Source of the DNA: an uncultured Collinsella sp.
GTDB lineage: Bacteria; Actinomycetota; Coriobacteriia; Coriobacteriales; Coriobacteriaceae
Assembly (NCBI GenBank): GCA_902468695.1
Contig: CABQZS010000120.1
Location: 1-16,851 of the forward strand
DNA: 16,851 bases
Reading direction: 5' to 3'
The notes under the pieces are model-generated. The model did not search any database. It saw only the letters and a program-made list of their open reading frames with translations, and was not told the origin of the DNA. Below, piece after piece: positions 1-7,325 of the stretch. Numbering within the stretch: position 1 is the first letter of the stretch; each line of letters begins with the position of its first letter. A program made the translations under genes and the position numbers.

Positions 1-657
1 GAGGCGCACGCCCAGGCGCTCGCCGACGCCACCGACACCGACGCCATCATGGGTCCCGTGGTGATCGACACCGTGGGCGTCAAAGGCATCGTGTGCGAGC
101 GCGCCTTTGAGCTTGCCCGCGAGCACGGCTTTTACTTTGTGGGTGCGCACCCCATGGCGGGCACGCAGTACTCGGGCTATGCGCACTCCCGCGCCGACCT
201 GTTCCAGGGCGCCCCGCTCGTGCTCGTACCACCCGAGGTGGACGATGCGCTCAAGCTGGAGCTTTTGGGCCAGGTGCGCGAGATGGTGCGCCCCTTGGGC
301 TTTGGCAAGTTCAGCGTGACCAGCGCCGCCGAACACGACCGCGTCATCGCCTTCACGAGCCAGCTTGCGCACGTGGTATCCAACGCCTACGTCAAGAGCC
401 CCACCGCCCAGGTCCACCACGGCTTTTCGGCCGGTAGCTACCGCGACCTCACGCGCGTGGCGCACCTCAACCCGCAAATGTGGTCCGAGCTCATGATCGA
501 CGACGCCGACGCGCTCGCCTTCGAAATCGACCACCTGATCGAGTCGCTTGGCGCGTACAGCCGTGCGCTCAAGGACCGCGACCAGCGCTATCTGGAGAAT
601 CTTCTTGCCGAGGGAGACCGCATCAAGCGCGCGCTCGATGACGAGGCCTCCCACTAG
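1..657 (+). CDS. tyrA: Prephenate dehydrogenase, C-terminal part (5' end outside window)
   Basis: This NAD(P)-dependent enzyme oxidatively decarboxylates prephenate to 4-hydroxyphenylpyruvate in tyrosine synthesis in the cytoplasm. The reading frame is open from the first base, so 218 residues are visible and the start of the Rossmann domain is missing. Visible family signatures are IDTVGVKG (the usual DVGSVK site, with T/V variants), the HPMAG motif in GAHPMAGTQ near visible residue 50, and FTSQLAHVVSNA, which corresponds to the helical domain's SQLPH segment. The tail is helical (AFEIDHLIESLGAYSRAL), as expected of the dimerisation domain; no C-terminal ACT domain is present, since the protein ends soon after. 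It is the first visible gene of the aromatic operon, 36 bases before aroB. Family assignment is firm; NAD versus NADP preference and arogenate use cannot be told from this fragment. Confidence 0.93.
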   Translation, partial: EAHAQALADATDTDAIMGPVVIDTVGVKGIVCERAFELAREHGFYFVGAHPMAGTQYSGYAHSRADLFQGAPLVLVPPEVDDALKLELLGQVREMVRPLGFGKFSVTSAAEHDRVIAFTSQLAHVVSNAYVKSPTAQVHHGFSAGSYRDLTRVAHLNPQMWSELMIDDADALAFEIDHLIESLGAYSRALKDRDQRYLENLLAEGDRIKRALDDEASH

Positions 658-693
658 ACCACCTATCACGCCAGGTCGAAAGGACCGAAGCTT

Positions 694-1800
694 ATGGCGA
701 TTACCATCGATATCGACACTGCACGCCCCTACCAGGTGCATGTTGGCACGTTTTTGCTGGAGCAGGCGGGACCGCTCGTGCGCGCCACTGCCGGCGGCTC
801 ACGCGCCGTCATCGTGACGGACACCAACGTGGGCCCGCTCTATCAGATGCCCGTTAAGCAGAACCTGGAGGCGTCAGGCTACGAGGTGAGCATCTGCACC
901 TTCGAGGCCGGCGAGGCCCATAAGCGCGCCGAAACCTATGTTGCCATTTTGGAGTTTGTGGCCGAGCACGAGCTTTCGCGCTCCGACGTGATCGTGGCAC
1001 TCGGCGGCGGCGTCGTGGGCGACGTGGCGGGCTTTGTGGCCGCCACCTACATGCGCGGCTGCAAGTTTGTGCAGATCCCGACGAGCCTGCTTGCCATGGT
1101 GGATTCGTCGGTGGGCGGCAAGACCGCCATCGACCTGGCTGCAGGCAAGAACTTGGCCGGCGCCTTTTGGCAGCCGAGCGTGGTTATCGCCGACGTGGGG
1201 TGCCTGGCCACCCTCACACCCGAACAGTTCGCCGACGGCTGCGGCGAGGTCATCAAGCATGCCGTGATCGCCGACCCGGAGCTCTTCGCCGAGCTGGAGA
1301 AGACCCCGCTCACGCTGGAGCTCCTCAACCAGGACGTGGCCCGTGTGGCGCTCATCATCGCCCGCAACATCGACATTAAGCGCGCCGTGGTCGTTGCCGA
1401 CGAGCGCGAGACCAACCAGCGCAAGCTCCTCAACTTTGGACACAGCGCCGGACACGCCGTCGAGGCCTGCGAGCACTTTGAGCTGGGACACGGCAACTGC
1501 GTGTCGATCGGCATGGGCATCATCACGCGCGCCGCGGCCCTGCACGGCATTTGCGACGCCGAGCTGCCCGACCGCATCGAAGAGCTCTGCGCCCGTCATG
1601 GCCTCAAGACCCGCTGCGAGCTTTCGGCCGATGCCGTTTTTGCCGAGGCGCTCCACGACAAGAAGCGCGCGGGCGACACCATCGACCTGGTGATTCCGCA
1701 CGGCATTGGCCGCTGCAGCATCGACCGCACGCCGCTTTCCACTTTCCACGAACTCATTGCCGAGGGCCTCGGCCAGAAGGGAGACGCATCCGCATGCTAG
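694..1800 (+). CDS. aroB: 3-dehydroquinate synthase
   Basis: This enzyme converts DAHP to 3-dehydroquinate, the second step of the shikimate pathway, using NAD and a divalent metal. The 368-residue length is normal for the family. The sequence shows the NAD-binding GGGVVGD at residues 104-110, PTSLLAMVDSSVGGKT at 129-144, GKN at 151-153, GCGEVIKHA at 182-190 (metal-ligand Glu and catalytic Lys), and two His-containing metal segments, LNFGHSAGHAVE and GHGNCVSIGM. The ATG at 694 follows a GAAAGGA ribosome binding site at 678-684, and the next in-frame residues MAITIDID fit a normal N-terminus. The 3' end overlaps the aroA start by 7 bases, which argues for translational coupling. No key residue appears to be missing. 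Confidence 0.97.
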   Translation: MAITIDIDTARPYQVHVGTFLLEQAGPLVRATAGGSRAVIVTDTNVGPLYQMPVKQNLEASGYEVSICTFEAGEAHKRAETYVAILEFVAEHELSRSDVIVALGGGVVGDVAGFVAATYMRGCKFVQIPTSLLAMVDSSVGGKTAIDLAAGKNLAGAFWQPSVVIADVGCLATLTPEQFADGCGEVIKHAVIADPELFAELEKTPLTLELLNQDVARVALIIARNIDIKRAVVVADERETNQRKLLNFGHSAGHAVEACEHFELGHGNCVSIGMGIITRAAALHGICDAELPDRIEELCARHGLKTRCELSADAVFAEALHDKKRAGDTIDLVIPHGIGRCSIDRTPLSTFHELIAEGLGQKGDASAC

Positions 1801-3113
1801 CCCGCATCACCCCGTCCCCGCTTAAGGGCACCGTTCCCGCCATCGCATCCAAGTCGATGGCGCATCGCCTGATCATCTGCGCTGCGCTTGCCAACGGCGA
1901 GACACACGTCACCTGCAACACCACCTGCGCCGACATCGAGGCCACGGTGCGTTGTCTTACGGCCCTGGGTGCTCGCATCGAGACCGTCGAGGACGGCTTC
2001 CAGGTCCACCCCACCATGAAGAGTGTTGAATTTGGCCTGCTCAAGGCACTTGCCGGCGGCACGCTCGACTGTGGCGAGAGCGGCTCCACGCTCCGCTTTA
2101 TGTTGCCCGTCGCCTGCGCGCTGGGCGCAGAAGCAACTTTTGTGGGTCAGGGGCGCTTGGGCGCCCGCCCGCTGTCCCCGCTCTCGGACGAGATCATCGC
2201 TGCCGGCTGCGACCTACAGGGTCTGGGCGGTTTTCCGCTCAAGACGAGCGGACGCATGCGCCCGGGCACCTTTGTGCTGCCGGGCAACGTGAGCTCGCAG
2301 TACATCTCGGGCCTGCTGCTGGCAGCCCCGTTGCTCGCCCAGCCCTCCTGCGTGCAGGTGACCGGCCTCATTGAGAGCCGCCCCTACATCAACCTGACCA
2401 TCCAGGCCATGAAGGCCTTTGGCGTCGAGGTCAACGTCGAGCGTATTCCCGCCCGGGACGGCCAGCCCGAGATCACGAACTTCCGCGTGAACAGCGGCTC
2501 GTACCGCACGCCCGGCAACGTGGCCGTCGAGGGCGACTGGTCCAACGCTGCCTTTTGGCTGTGTGCCGGCGCCATCGGCACCGACCCCATCACCGTCGAG
2601 GGCGTGTCGCTGAGCTCCGCACAGGGCGACCGCAACGTGCTTGCCGCGCTTTCGCGCTTTGGCGCCCGCATCGTGCGCTCCACCAACGCCGCCACCGTGC
2701 AGTCCGACAAGCTCGCCGGCTTTGAGATGAACGCCCACGACATTCCCGACCTGGTGCCCGTTATCTCGGCCGTGGCCTCGCTGGCACAGGGCCGCACCTT
2801 TATCCGCGATTGCGCCCGCCTGCGCATCAAGGAATCCGACCGCCTGGCCACTACCACCCGCGAGCTCACCGCACTGGGCGCACAGGTGCGCATTGCCGGC
2901 GACGACCTCATCATCAAGGGTGTCGACGCCTTTACTGGCGGCGAGGTCGACTCGCACAACGATCACCGCATCGCCATGATGGCCGCCATCGCCGCAAGTC
3001 GCGCCACCGGCGAGGTCGTGATCCACGGCGCCGAGGCCGTCAACAAGTCCTATCCCGATTTCTTCGACCACTACCGCCTGTTGGGCGGCAAGGTCACGCT
3101 CGAGGAGGAATAG
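1794..3113 (+). CDS. aroA: 3-phosphoshikimate 1-carboxyvinyltransferase (EPSP synthase)
   Basis: EPSP synthase transfers the enolpyruvyl group of PEP to shikimate-3-phosphate. The protein has 439 residues. Substrate-binding signatures are SKSMAHR (19-25), DCGESGSTLR (92-101), RLGARPLSPL (121-130), SSQYISGLLLA, GDWSNAAFW, DIPDLVPV with the catalytic Asp, RLRIKESDRL, and SHNDHRIAMM near the C-terminus. The reading frame remains open upstream into aroB, but the start at 1794 is chosen because it follows AGAAGGGAG (1775-1783) and begins the protein exactly where the family does. It overlaps the aroB stop by 7 bases and leaves only one base before aroC. The glyphosate-related segment reads GESGSTLR rather than the E. 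coli-type NAGTAMR; whether this alters inhibitor response cannot be judged from sequence alone. Confidence 0.97.
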   Translation: MLARITPSPLKGTVPAIASKSMAHRLIICAALANGETHVTCNTTCADIEATVRCLTALGARIETVEDGFQVHPTMKSVEFGLLKALAGGTLDCGESGSTLRFMLPVACALGAEATFVGQGRLGARPLSPLSDEIIAAGCDLQGLGGFPLKTSGRMRPGTFVLPGNVSSQYISGLLLAAPLLAQPSCVQVTGLIESRPYINLTIQAMKAFGVEVNVERIPARDGQPEITNFRVNSGSYRTPGNVAVEGDWSNAAFWLCAGAIGTDPITVEGVSLSSAQGDRNVLAALSRFGARIVRSTNAATVQSDKLAGFEMNAHDIPDLVPVISAVASLAQGRTFIRDCARLRIKESDRLATTTRELTALGAQVRIAGDDLIIKGVDAFTGGEVDSHNDHRIAMMAAIAASRATGEVVIHGAEAVNKSYPDFFDHYRLLGGKVTLEEE

Positions 3114-3114
3114 C

Positions 3115-4212
3115 ATGTCCTCGACCTTTGGCAACGTTTTGCATCTAAGTATCTTCGGCCAATCGCACTCCCCCGCTATCGGCTGCTCGCTCGATGGCAT
3201 CCCGGCGGGCATCGCCGTGGACCAGGAGAAGCTGCAGGCCTTCCTCGACCGTCGCGCCCCCGGTCGCGACGAGACCGCGACCAAACGCCGCGAGGCCGAC
3301 GCCGCTCACATCATCGCCGGTGTTGTCGATGGACATACCACCGGCGCGCCCATCGCCGCGATTATCGAGAACACCAACACGCGCTCCAAGGATTACTCCG
3401 AGTTGCGCCGCAAGCCCCGTCCGGGACATGCCGATTACCCGGCGCGTGTGAAGTACCACAACATGCACGATGTCGCCGGCGGCGGGCATTTCTCCGGCCG
3501 CCTAACGGCCCCCTTATGCATCGCCGGCGGCATCGCCCTGCAGGCACTCGAGGCCCGCGGTATCAAGGTCATGGCGCACGTCGCGCAGATCGGCGGCATC
3601 TCCGACCTGCCCATGGACGACATGGTCTATCGCGAGGCCGACCGCAAGGCGATCCTTACGAACGACCTGCCCTGCATTGACGCCGCCGCTGCCGGTCGCA
3701 TGCGCGAGGAAATTCTGGCCGCGCGCGATGAACTCGACAGCATCGGCGGCATCGTGGAGTGCGGCATCTATGGGCCTCCCGCGGGCATTGGTGACCCCAT
3801 GTTCGACGGCATCGAGAACCGCATCGCGCAAATCGCGTTTGGCATTCCCGCCGTAAAGGGCGTGGAGTTTGGCATGGGCTTTGCCGTGGCCGCCATGCGC
3901 GGCAGCGAGAACAACGATCCGTATCGCATCGACGCCGAGACCGGCGAGATCGAGGTTGAGTCCAACAACGCCGGCGGCATCCTGGGCGGTATTTCGACCG
4001 GCGCGCCCGTCATGTGGCGCATGGCCGTAAAGCCGACGCCCTCAATTGGCCGCGAGCAGCAGACGGTGGACATGGACGCCATGGAAAATGCCGAGCTCTC
4101 GGTCCACGGCCGTCACGATCCCTGTATCGTCCCCCGAGCCGTCCCCGTAGCCGAAGCAGCCGCCGCCCTCGCCATCTGGGACGCCCTCCTCGAGGACGCC
4201 GGACAGCTCTAA
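3115..4212 (+). CDS. aroC: Chorismate synthase
   Basis: Chorismate synthase performs the FMN-dependent anti-1,4-elimination of phosphate from EPSP to give chorismate, the last step of the common pathway. Its 365 residues match the family. Motifs include FGQSHSPAIG (14-23, conserved His), RRAPGRDE (46-53), RPGHADY (102-108, second catalytic His), GGGHFSGRLTAP (122-133), NNAGGILGGISTGAPV for flavin binding, and the C-terminal RHDPCIVPRAVPVAEA. The ATG at 3115 lies one base after the aroA stop and is preceded by GAGGAGGA (3102-3109) inside the end of aroA. It is followed by a 136-base gap with two hairpins before pheA, the first real break in the operon. Confidence 0.97.
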   Translation: MSSTFGNVLHLSIFGQSHSPAIGCSLDGIPAGIAVDQEKLQAFLDRRAPGRDETATKRREADAAHIIAGVVDGHTTGAPIAAIIENTNTRSKDYSELRRKPRPGHADYPARVKYHNMHDVAGGGHFSGRLTAPLCIAGGIALQALEARGIKVMAHVAQIGGISDLPMDDMVYREADRKAILTNDLPCIDAAAAGRMREEILAARDELDSIGGIVECGIYGPPAGIGDPMFDGIENRIAQIAFGIPAVKGVEFGMGFAVAAMRGSENNDPYRIDAETGEIEVESNNAGGILGGISTGAPVMWRMAVKPTPSIGREQQTVDMDAMENAELSVHGRHDPCIVPRAVPVAEAAAALAIWDALLEDAGQL

Positions 4213-4220
4213 AAATCTCT

Positions 4221-4240
4221 GGGGGCCAACTCCGGCCCCC
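4221..4240. other. GC-rich hairpin just after aroC
   Basis: GGGGGCC (4221-4227) and GGCCCCC (4234-4240) are perfectly complementary around the 6-base loop AACTCC, starting 8 bases after the aroC stop. There is no T-tract on the plus strand after it, so it is at best an imperfect intrinsic terminator; it could protect the aroC mRNA 3' end or pause transcription ahead of the larger palindrome. On the minus strand the A-run before it would read as AGATTTTTA, a weak T-rich tail. Confidence 0.5.
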
Positions 4241-4251
4241 ACGCCCACCCA

Positions 4252-4327
4252 GTGATTTTTCTGGGACGGGGATTAAAAAATCATTGTGTACCCAGTGATT
4301 TTTTAATCCCCGTCCCAGAAAAATCAC
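4252..4327. repeat. Perfect 32-bp inverted repeat upstream of pheA (GGGAC-type palindrome)
   Basis: Left arm 4252-4283 and right arm 4296-4327 are exact reverse complements (32 of 32), separated by the 12-base loop TTGTGTACCCAG. Each arm is itself partly palindromic: TGATTTTT (4253-4260) can pair with AAAAATCA (4276-4283) around a core containing GGGACGGGG. The region can therefore fold as one long stem or as two smaller hairpins. It ends 10 bases before the pheA ribosome binding site. The make-up (AT-rich arms, GGGAC core) resembles dispersed REP-like elements; a transcriptional or attenuation role for pheA is possible but unproven. Confidence 0.85.
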
Positions 4328-4336
4328 CGACACGTG

Positions 4337-4343
4337 AAAGGGG
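4337..4343 (+). promoter_or_regulatory. Ribosome binding site deciding the pheA start
   Basis: AAAGGGG lies 5 bases before the ATG at 4349. An in-frame GTG at 4334 would extend the protein by five residues (MKGVP) but it lies upstream of this site and has no comparable site of its own, so ATG 4349 is preferred. Confidence 0.75.
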
Positions 4344-4348
4344 TCCCT

Positions 4349-5494
4349 ATGGACCTTGCTGACATCCGCCAGGCCATCGATGGCATCGATACCACGCTCC
4401 TCAACAGCTTTGTCGAGCGCATGGACATTGCCACCGAAGTCGCCAAGTCAAAAATCGAGATGGGCAAGGCCGTCTTCGACCCCGCCCGCGAGCGTTCCAA
4501 GCTCAACAACCTCGCCAGCCGTGCGCCCGAGCGCTACGAGGCCCAGACCATCACCCTGTTCCGTCTCCTCATGAGCATGAGCAAGGCCGAGCAGCAGCGC
4601 TACATCAACGAGCTCAAGGGCATCACCGTCTCGCAAAAGGCCCACGCCACGGCTGCAGCCTTTGACACGCCCTTCCCTCAAACGGCCACCGTTGCCTGCC
4701 AGGGCGTGGAAGGTGCCTATAGCCAGATCGCCGCGTGCAAACTCTTCGACGTGCCGGATATTGCGTTCTTCGAGACCTTCGAGGGCGTCATGCGCGCCGT
4801 GCGCGACGGCTTTTGCGAGTTTGGCGTACTGCCCATCGAAAACTCAACCGCCGGCTCGGTAAACGCCGTCTACGACCTGCTCGCACAGTTCAACTTCCAT
4901 ATCGTGCGCTCGCTTCGCCTCAAGATCGATCACAACCTGCTCGTCAAGCCCGGCACCAAGCTCGCGGACATACGCGAGGTCTACAGCCACGGTCAGGCCA
5001 TCGCGCAGTGCGCTGGCTATATCGAGGGCCATAATCTGCACGCCTCCAAGTACCCCAACACCGCCATGTCGGCCGAGATGGTCGCCAACTCCGAGCGCAC
5101 CGACGTCGCCGCCATCGCCTCGCGCAGCTGCGCGGCACTCTATGGCCTGGAGGTGCTGGAGCCCAACATTCAGGACTCGGACAACAACTACACGCGCTTT
5201 GTCGTCATCAGCCGCGAGCCGCGCGTCTACCCCGGCGCCAACCGTACCTCGCTCATGATCACCACGGCCAACGAGCCGGGTGCGCTCTATCGCGTACTCG
5301 AGCGCTTCTACGCGCTCAATATCAACCTCATCAAGCTCGAGAGCCGCCCCATCCCCGGCCGCGACTTTGAGTTTATGTTCTACTTTGATCTGGACTGCCC
5401 CTTTGGCAGCAAGGCCCTCAACGACCTGCTCGATTCTATCGACGACGTATGCGAGAGCTTCACCTACTTTGGCAGCTACACGGAGGTGCTCTAG
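4349..5494 (+). CDS. pheA: Bifunctional chorismate mutase / prephenate dehydratase with ACT domain
   Basis: This P-protein converts chorismate to prephenate and then to phenylpyruvate, committing carbon to phenylalanine. With the ATG at 4349 it has 381 residues. Residues 1 to about 90 are an AroQ-type helical chorismate mutase (IRQAID, VERMDIATEVAKSK with Arg7, Arg24 and the Lys pair, then FDPARERSK). About 112-287 is prephenate dehydratase (VEGAYSQIA, LPIENSTAGSVNAVYDLL, and the catalytic YTRFVV with Thr-Arg-Phe at 282-284). About 300-370 is a regulatory ACT domain with GALYRVL (311-317) and ESRP (331-334), the usual Phe-binding sites, so feedback inhibition by phenylalanine is likely. It directly abuts aroEK (stop followed immediately by ATG). 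The 5' side carries the large palindrome, suggesting it may be expressed partly independently of aroC. Confidence 0.96.
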   Translation: MDLADIRQAIDGIDTTLLNSFVERMDIATEVAKSKIEMGKAVFDPARERSKLNNLASRAPERYEAQTITLFRLLMSMSKAEQQRYINELKGITVSQKAHATAAAFDTPFPQTATVACQGVEGAYSQIAACKLFDVPDIAFFETFEGVMRAVRDGFCEFGVLPIENSTAGSVNAVYDLLAQFNFHIVRSLRLKIDHNLLVKPGTKLADIREVYSHGQAIAQCAGYIEGHNLHASKYPNTAMSAEMVANSERTDVAAIASRSCAALYGLEVLEPNIQDSDNNYTRFVVISREPRVYPGANRTSLMITTANEPGALYRVLERFYALNINLIKLESRPIPGRDFEFMFYFDLDCPFGSKALNDLLDSIDDVCESFTYFGSYTEVL

Positions 5495-6745
5495 ATGACC
5501 GATACCGCCGCAACCCGCCCCTACGGAGTGCTGGGCCGCGTGCTGGGCCACAGCTACACCCCGACCATCTACAAAGAGCTCGCAGGCCTGGAGTATGTGC
5601 GTTTTGAGCGTGAACCCGAGGATCTTGAGGCTTTTATGACGGGCGACGAGTGGGAGGGCACCAACGTGACCATCCCCTACAAGCGCGCCGTCATGGAGTA
5701 CCTGGACGAGCTGAGCCCACTCGCCGAGCGCATGGGAAACGTCAACACCATCACGCGCCTGTCTGACGGGCGCCTGCGCGGCGATAATACTGACTACTTC
5801 GGTTTTCAGTGCCTGGTCGAGGAGCTGGGGGTTGAGGTTGCCGGCAAGAAGGTCCTCGTGCTCGGAGCCACCGGCGGCGCCGGCACCACGGCAAGTATGG
5901 TGCTGGGAGACCTGGGCGCCGTCGTCGTACCCGTGGGTCGCACGAGCGAGGTCAATTACGACAACATCGCGCAGCAATCCGATGCGGCACTGCTCGTCAA
6001 CTGCACACCCGCCGGCATGTTCCCCCACTGCCCCGATGCGCCTTGCACACTCGAAGGGCTCGATGCGCTCGAAGGCGTTATCGACATTGTCTACAACCCC
6101 GCCCGCACGGGCCTGATGCTCGAGGCCGAGCGCCGCGGCATCCCCTGCATCGGTGGTCTGCTCATGCTTGTGGCACAGGCGGCACAGGCCGTTGAGCGCT
6201 ATACCGGCCAGGTCACCCCGCGCAAGCGCATCTTGGACGTAACGGAGCGTCTGTCCCGCCGCGAGCAAAACATTGCTCTGATCGGCATGCCGGGTTCGGG
6301 CAAGACCCGCGTGGGCGAGCAGATTGCCCTGCGCACGGGGCGAGAGCACATCGACTTGGACGCCGCGCTTGAAAAGCGTCTGGGCATGCCCTGTGCCGAC
6401 TATATCGTCGAGTGCGACGAGGCGGCCTTCCGCGAGCAGGAGACGGCGGCGCTGTCCGACATCTCCAAGCGCAGCGGCCTGGTGCTCTCAACCGGCGGCG
6501 GCGTGGTCACGCGCGACGAGAATTACCCGCTGCTGCACCAAAACAGCCAGGTCGTGATGCTCAACCGCAAGCTCGACGAGCTCGCCCACAAGGGCCGCCC
6601 CATCACCGCGCGCGACGGCATCGACAAGCTCGCCGAGCAGCGCATGCCGCGCTACCGCGCCTGGGCCGACTACATCATCGACTCACGCGACTGCGCCGCC
6701 AACACCGCTCAAGCCCTCCTCGACACCCTCCCACCCGCTCTCTAA
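5495..6745 (+). CDS. aroE-aroK: Shikimate dehydrogenase - shikimate kinase fusion
   Basis: One 416-residue chain carries two consecutive pathway enzymes. Residues 1 to about 240 are AroE, which reduces 3-dehydroshikimate with NADPH: LGHSYTP (17-23, shikimate-binding Ser/Thr), NVTIPYK (57-63, catalytic Lys), GNVNT (81-85), GDNTD (96-100, catalytic Asp), GATGGAG (124-130, dinucleotide loop), GRT (148-150) and GGLLMLVAQA (220-229). A short basic linker (TPRKRILDVTERLSRRE) leads to AroK, about 258-416, which phosphorylates shikimate with ATP: Walker A GMPGSGKT (264-271), DLD (287-289), FREQE (312-316), GGG (334-336), KGRP (366-369) and RMPRYR (383-388). All key residues of both halves are present. 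The start follows GGAGGTG (5482-5488) inside pheA with no gap, implying coupling. The AroE half is slightly shorter than stand-alone AroE. Confidence 0.95.
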   Translation: MTDTAATRPYGVLGRVLGHSYTPTIYKELAGLEYVRFEREPEDLEAFMTGDEWEGTNVTIPYKRAVMEYLDELSPLAERMGNVNTITRLSDGRLRGDNTDYFGFQCLVEELGVEVAGKKVLVLGATGGAGTTASMVLGDLGAVVVPVGRTSEVNYDNIAQQSDAALLVNCTPAGMFPHCPDAPCTLEGLDALEGVIDIVYNPARTGLMLEAERRGIPCIGGLLMLVAQAAQAVERYTGQVTPRKRILDVTERLSRREQNIALIGMPGSGKTRVGEQIALRTGREHIDLDAALEKRLGMPCADYIVECDEAAFREQETAALSDISKRSGLVLSTGGGVVTRDENYPLLHQNSQVVMLNRKLDELAHKGRPITARDGIDKLAEQRMPRYRAWADYIIDSRDCAANTAQALLDTLPPAL

Positions 6746-6747
6746 CC

Positions 6748-6788
6748 AAAACCACCACAAAGGGGACAGGCACCTTTGTGGTGGTTTT
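6748..6788. repeat. 14-bp perfect palindrome with GGGGACAGG core, between aroEK and aroQ
   Basis: Arms AAAACCACCACAAA (6748-6761) and TTTGTGGTGGTTTT (6775-6788) are exact reverse complements; the 13-base loop GGGGACAGGCACC can add two G-C pairs. It begins two bases after the aroEK stop. The right arm ends in TTTT, so on the plus strand it could work as an intrinsic terminator or attenuator, but the same design (variable arms around a GGGAC core) recurs upstream of pheA, so it may equally be a dispersed REP-like repeat. Confidence 0.8.
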
Positions 6789-6809
6789 CCAACCGCAAAG
6801 GAAGCAACC

Positions 6810-7247
6810 ATGAAAGCACTCGTCATTAACGGTCCCAACCTTAACATGCTCGGTATTCGCGAGCCGGGTATCTACGGTAGCGACAACTACGACCGCTTGG
6901 TCCAGATCTGCAAGGATGCCGGCGCCGCACAGGGCTTCGACGAGGTCGAGGTCTTCCAGTCTAACCACGAGGGCAGCATCGTCGACAAGATCCAGGAGGC
7001 CTACGGCAAGGTCGACGGCATCGTCATAAACCCGGCCGCCTATACGCATACGAGCGTCGCGATCCTCGACGCCCTCAAGGCCGTCGCCATCCCTGCCGTC
7101 GAGGTCCACATCAGCGCCGTCGAGACCCGCGAGGACTTCCGCCAGGTGAGCTATGCACGCCTAGCCTGCTTCGCCACCATCACCGGCGAGGGCCTGAAGG
7201 GCTACGCACATGCGCTAGAGCTGTTGAAAGAGCATCTGCTACACTAA
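6810..7247 (+). CDS. aroQ: 3-dehydroquinate dehydratase, type II
   Basis: Type II dehydroquinase removes water from 3-dehydroquinate to give 3-dehydroshikimate through an enolate, as a dodecameric cytoplasmic enzyme. The 145-residue length is standard. The sequence starts with VINGPNLNMLG, has the catalytic lid segment REPGIYG (Tyr22), SNHEG (51-55), INPAAYTHTS (73-82, Asn and catalytic His), EVHIS (98-102) and REDFRQVS. The residue after HIS is Ala where many relatives have Asn, a mild variation in the substrate-binding segment. The ATG at 6810 is preceded by AAAGGAAG (6797-6804). It lies after the GGGGACAGG palindrome and is the last aromatic gene before glf. It fills the one step (DHQ to DHS) not covered by the other operon genes. 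Confidence 0.96.
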   Translation: MKALVINGPNLNMLGIREPGIYGSDNYDRLVQICKDAGAAQGFDEVEVFQSNHEGSIVDKIQEAYGKVDGIVINPAAYTHTSVAILDALKAVAIPAVEVHISAVETREDFRQVSYARLACFATITGEGLKGYAHALELLKEHLLH

Positions 7248-7252
7248 TCCCT

Positions 7253-7281
7253 GGGACAAAGACATCAGATATGTTTGTCCC
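7253..7281. repeat. GGGACAAA/TTTGTCCC palindrome between aroQ and glf
   Basis: GGGACAAA (7253-7260) and TTTGTCCC (7274-7281) are exact reverse complements around a 13-base spacer that contains a further CAT/ATG pairing. It begins 5 bases after the aroQ stop. No clear T-tract follows. It shares the GGGAC motif with the two palindromes upstream in the operon and may mark the operon end or be a third, shorter member of the same repeat family. Confidence 0.65.
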
Positions 7282-7325
7282 TAAACTAAAGTAACTGTCC
7301 AATCGACATACAAAGGAGCATATCC

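Noticed and set aside
874..1749. 291-codon open frame on the minus strand opposite aroB
   Set aside because: Antisense shadow of an intact aroB.
1551..1793. N-terminal extension of aroA into aroB
   Set aside because: The extra 81 codons translate to Arg-rich out-of-frame aroB sequence; the ATG at 1794 has a good ribosome binding site and fits the family N-terminus.
2214..3284. 356-codon open frame on the minus strand opposite aroA/aroC
   Set aside because: Antisense shadow crossing two real genes, with biased Ala/Gly/His/Val composition and no domain.
4213..4348. Phenylalanine leader-peptide attenuator before pheA
   Set aside because: No short frame with clustered Phe codons and ribosome binding site was found in the gap.
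4844..6349. Long open frame (501 codons) on the minus strand
   Set aside because: It lies opposite pheA and aroEK, which have complete family motifs; long antisense frames are common in GC-rich coding DNA. The translation shows no recognisable domain.
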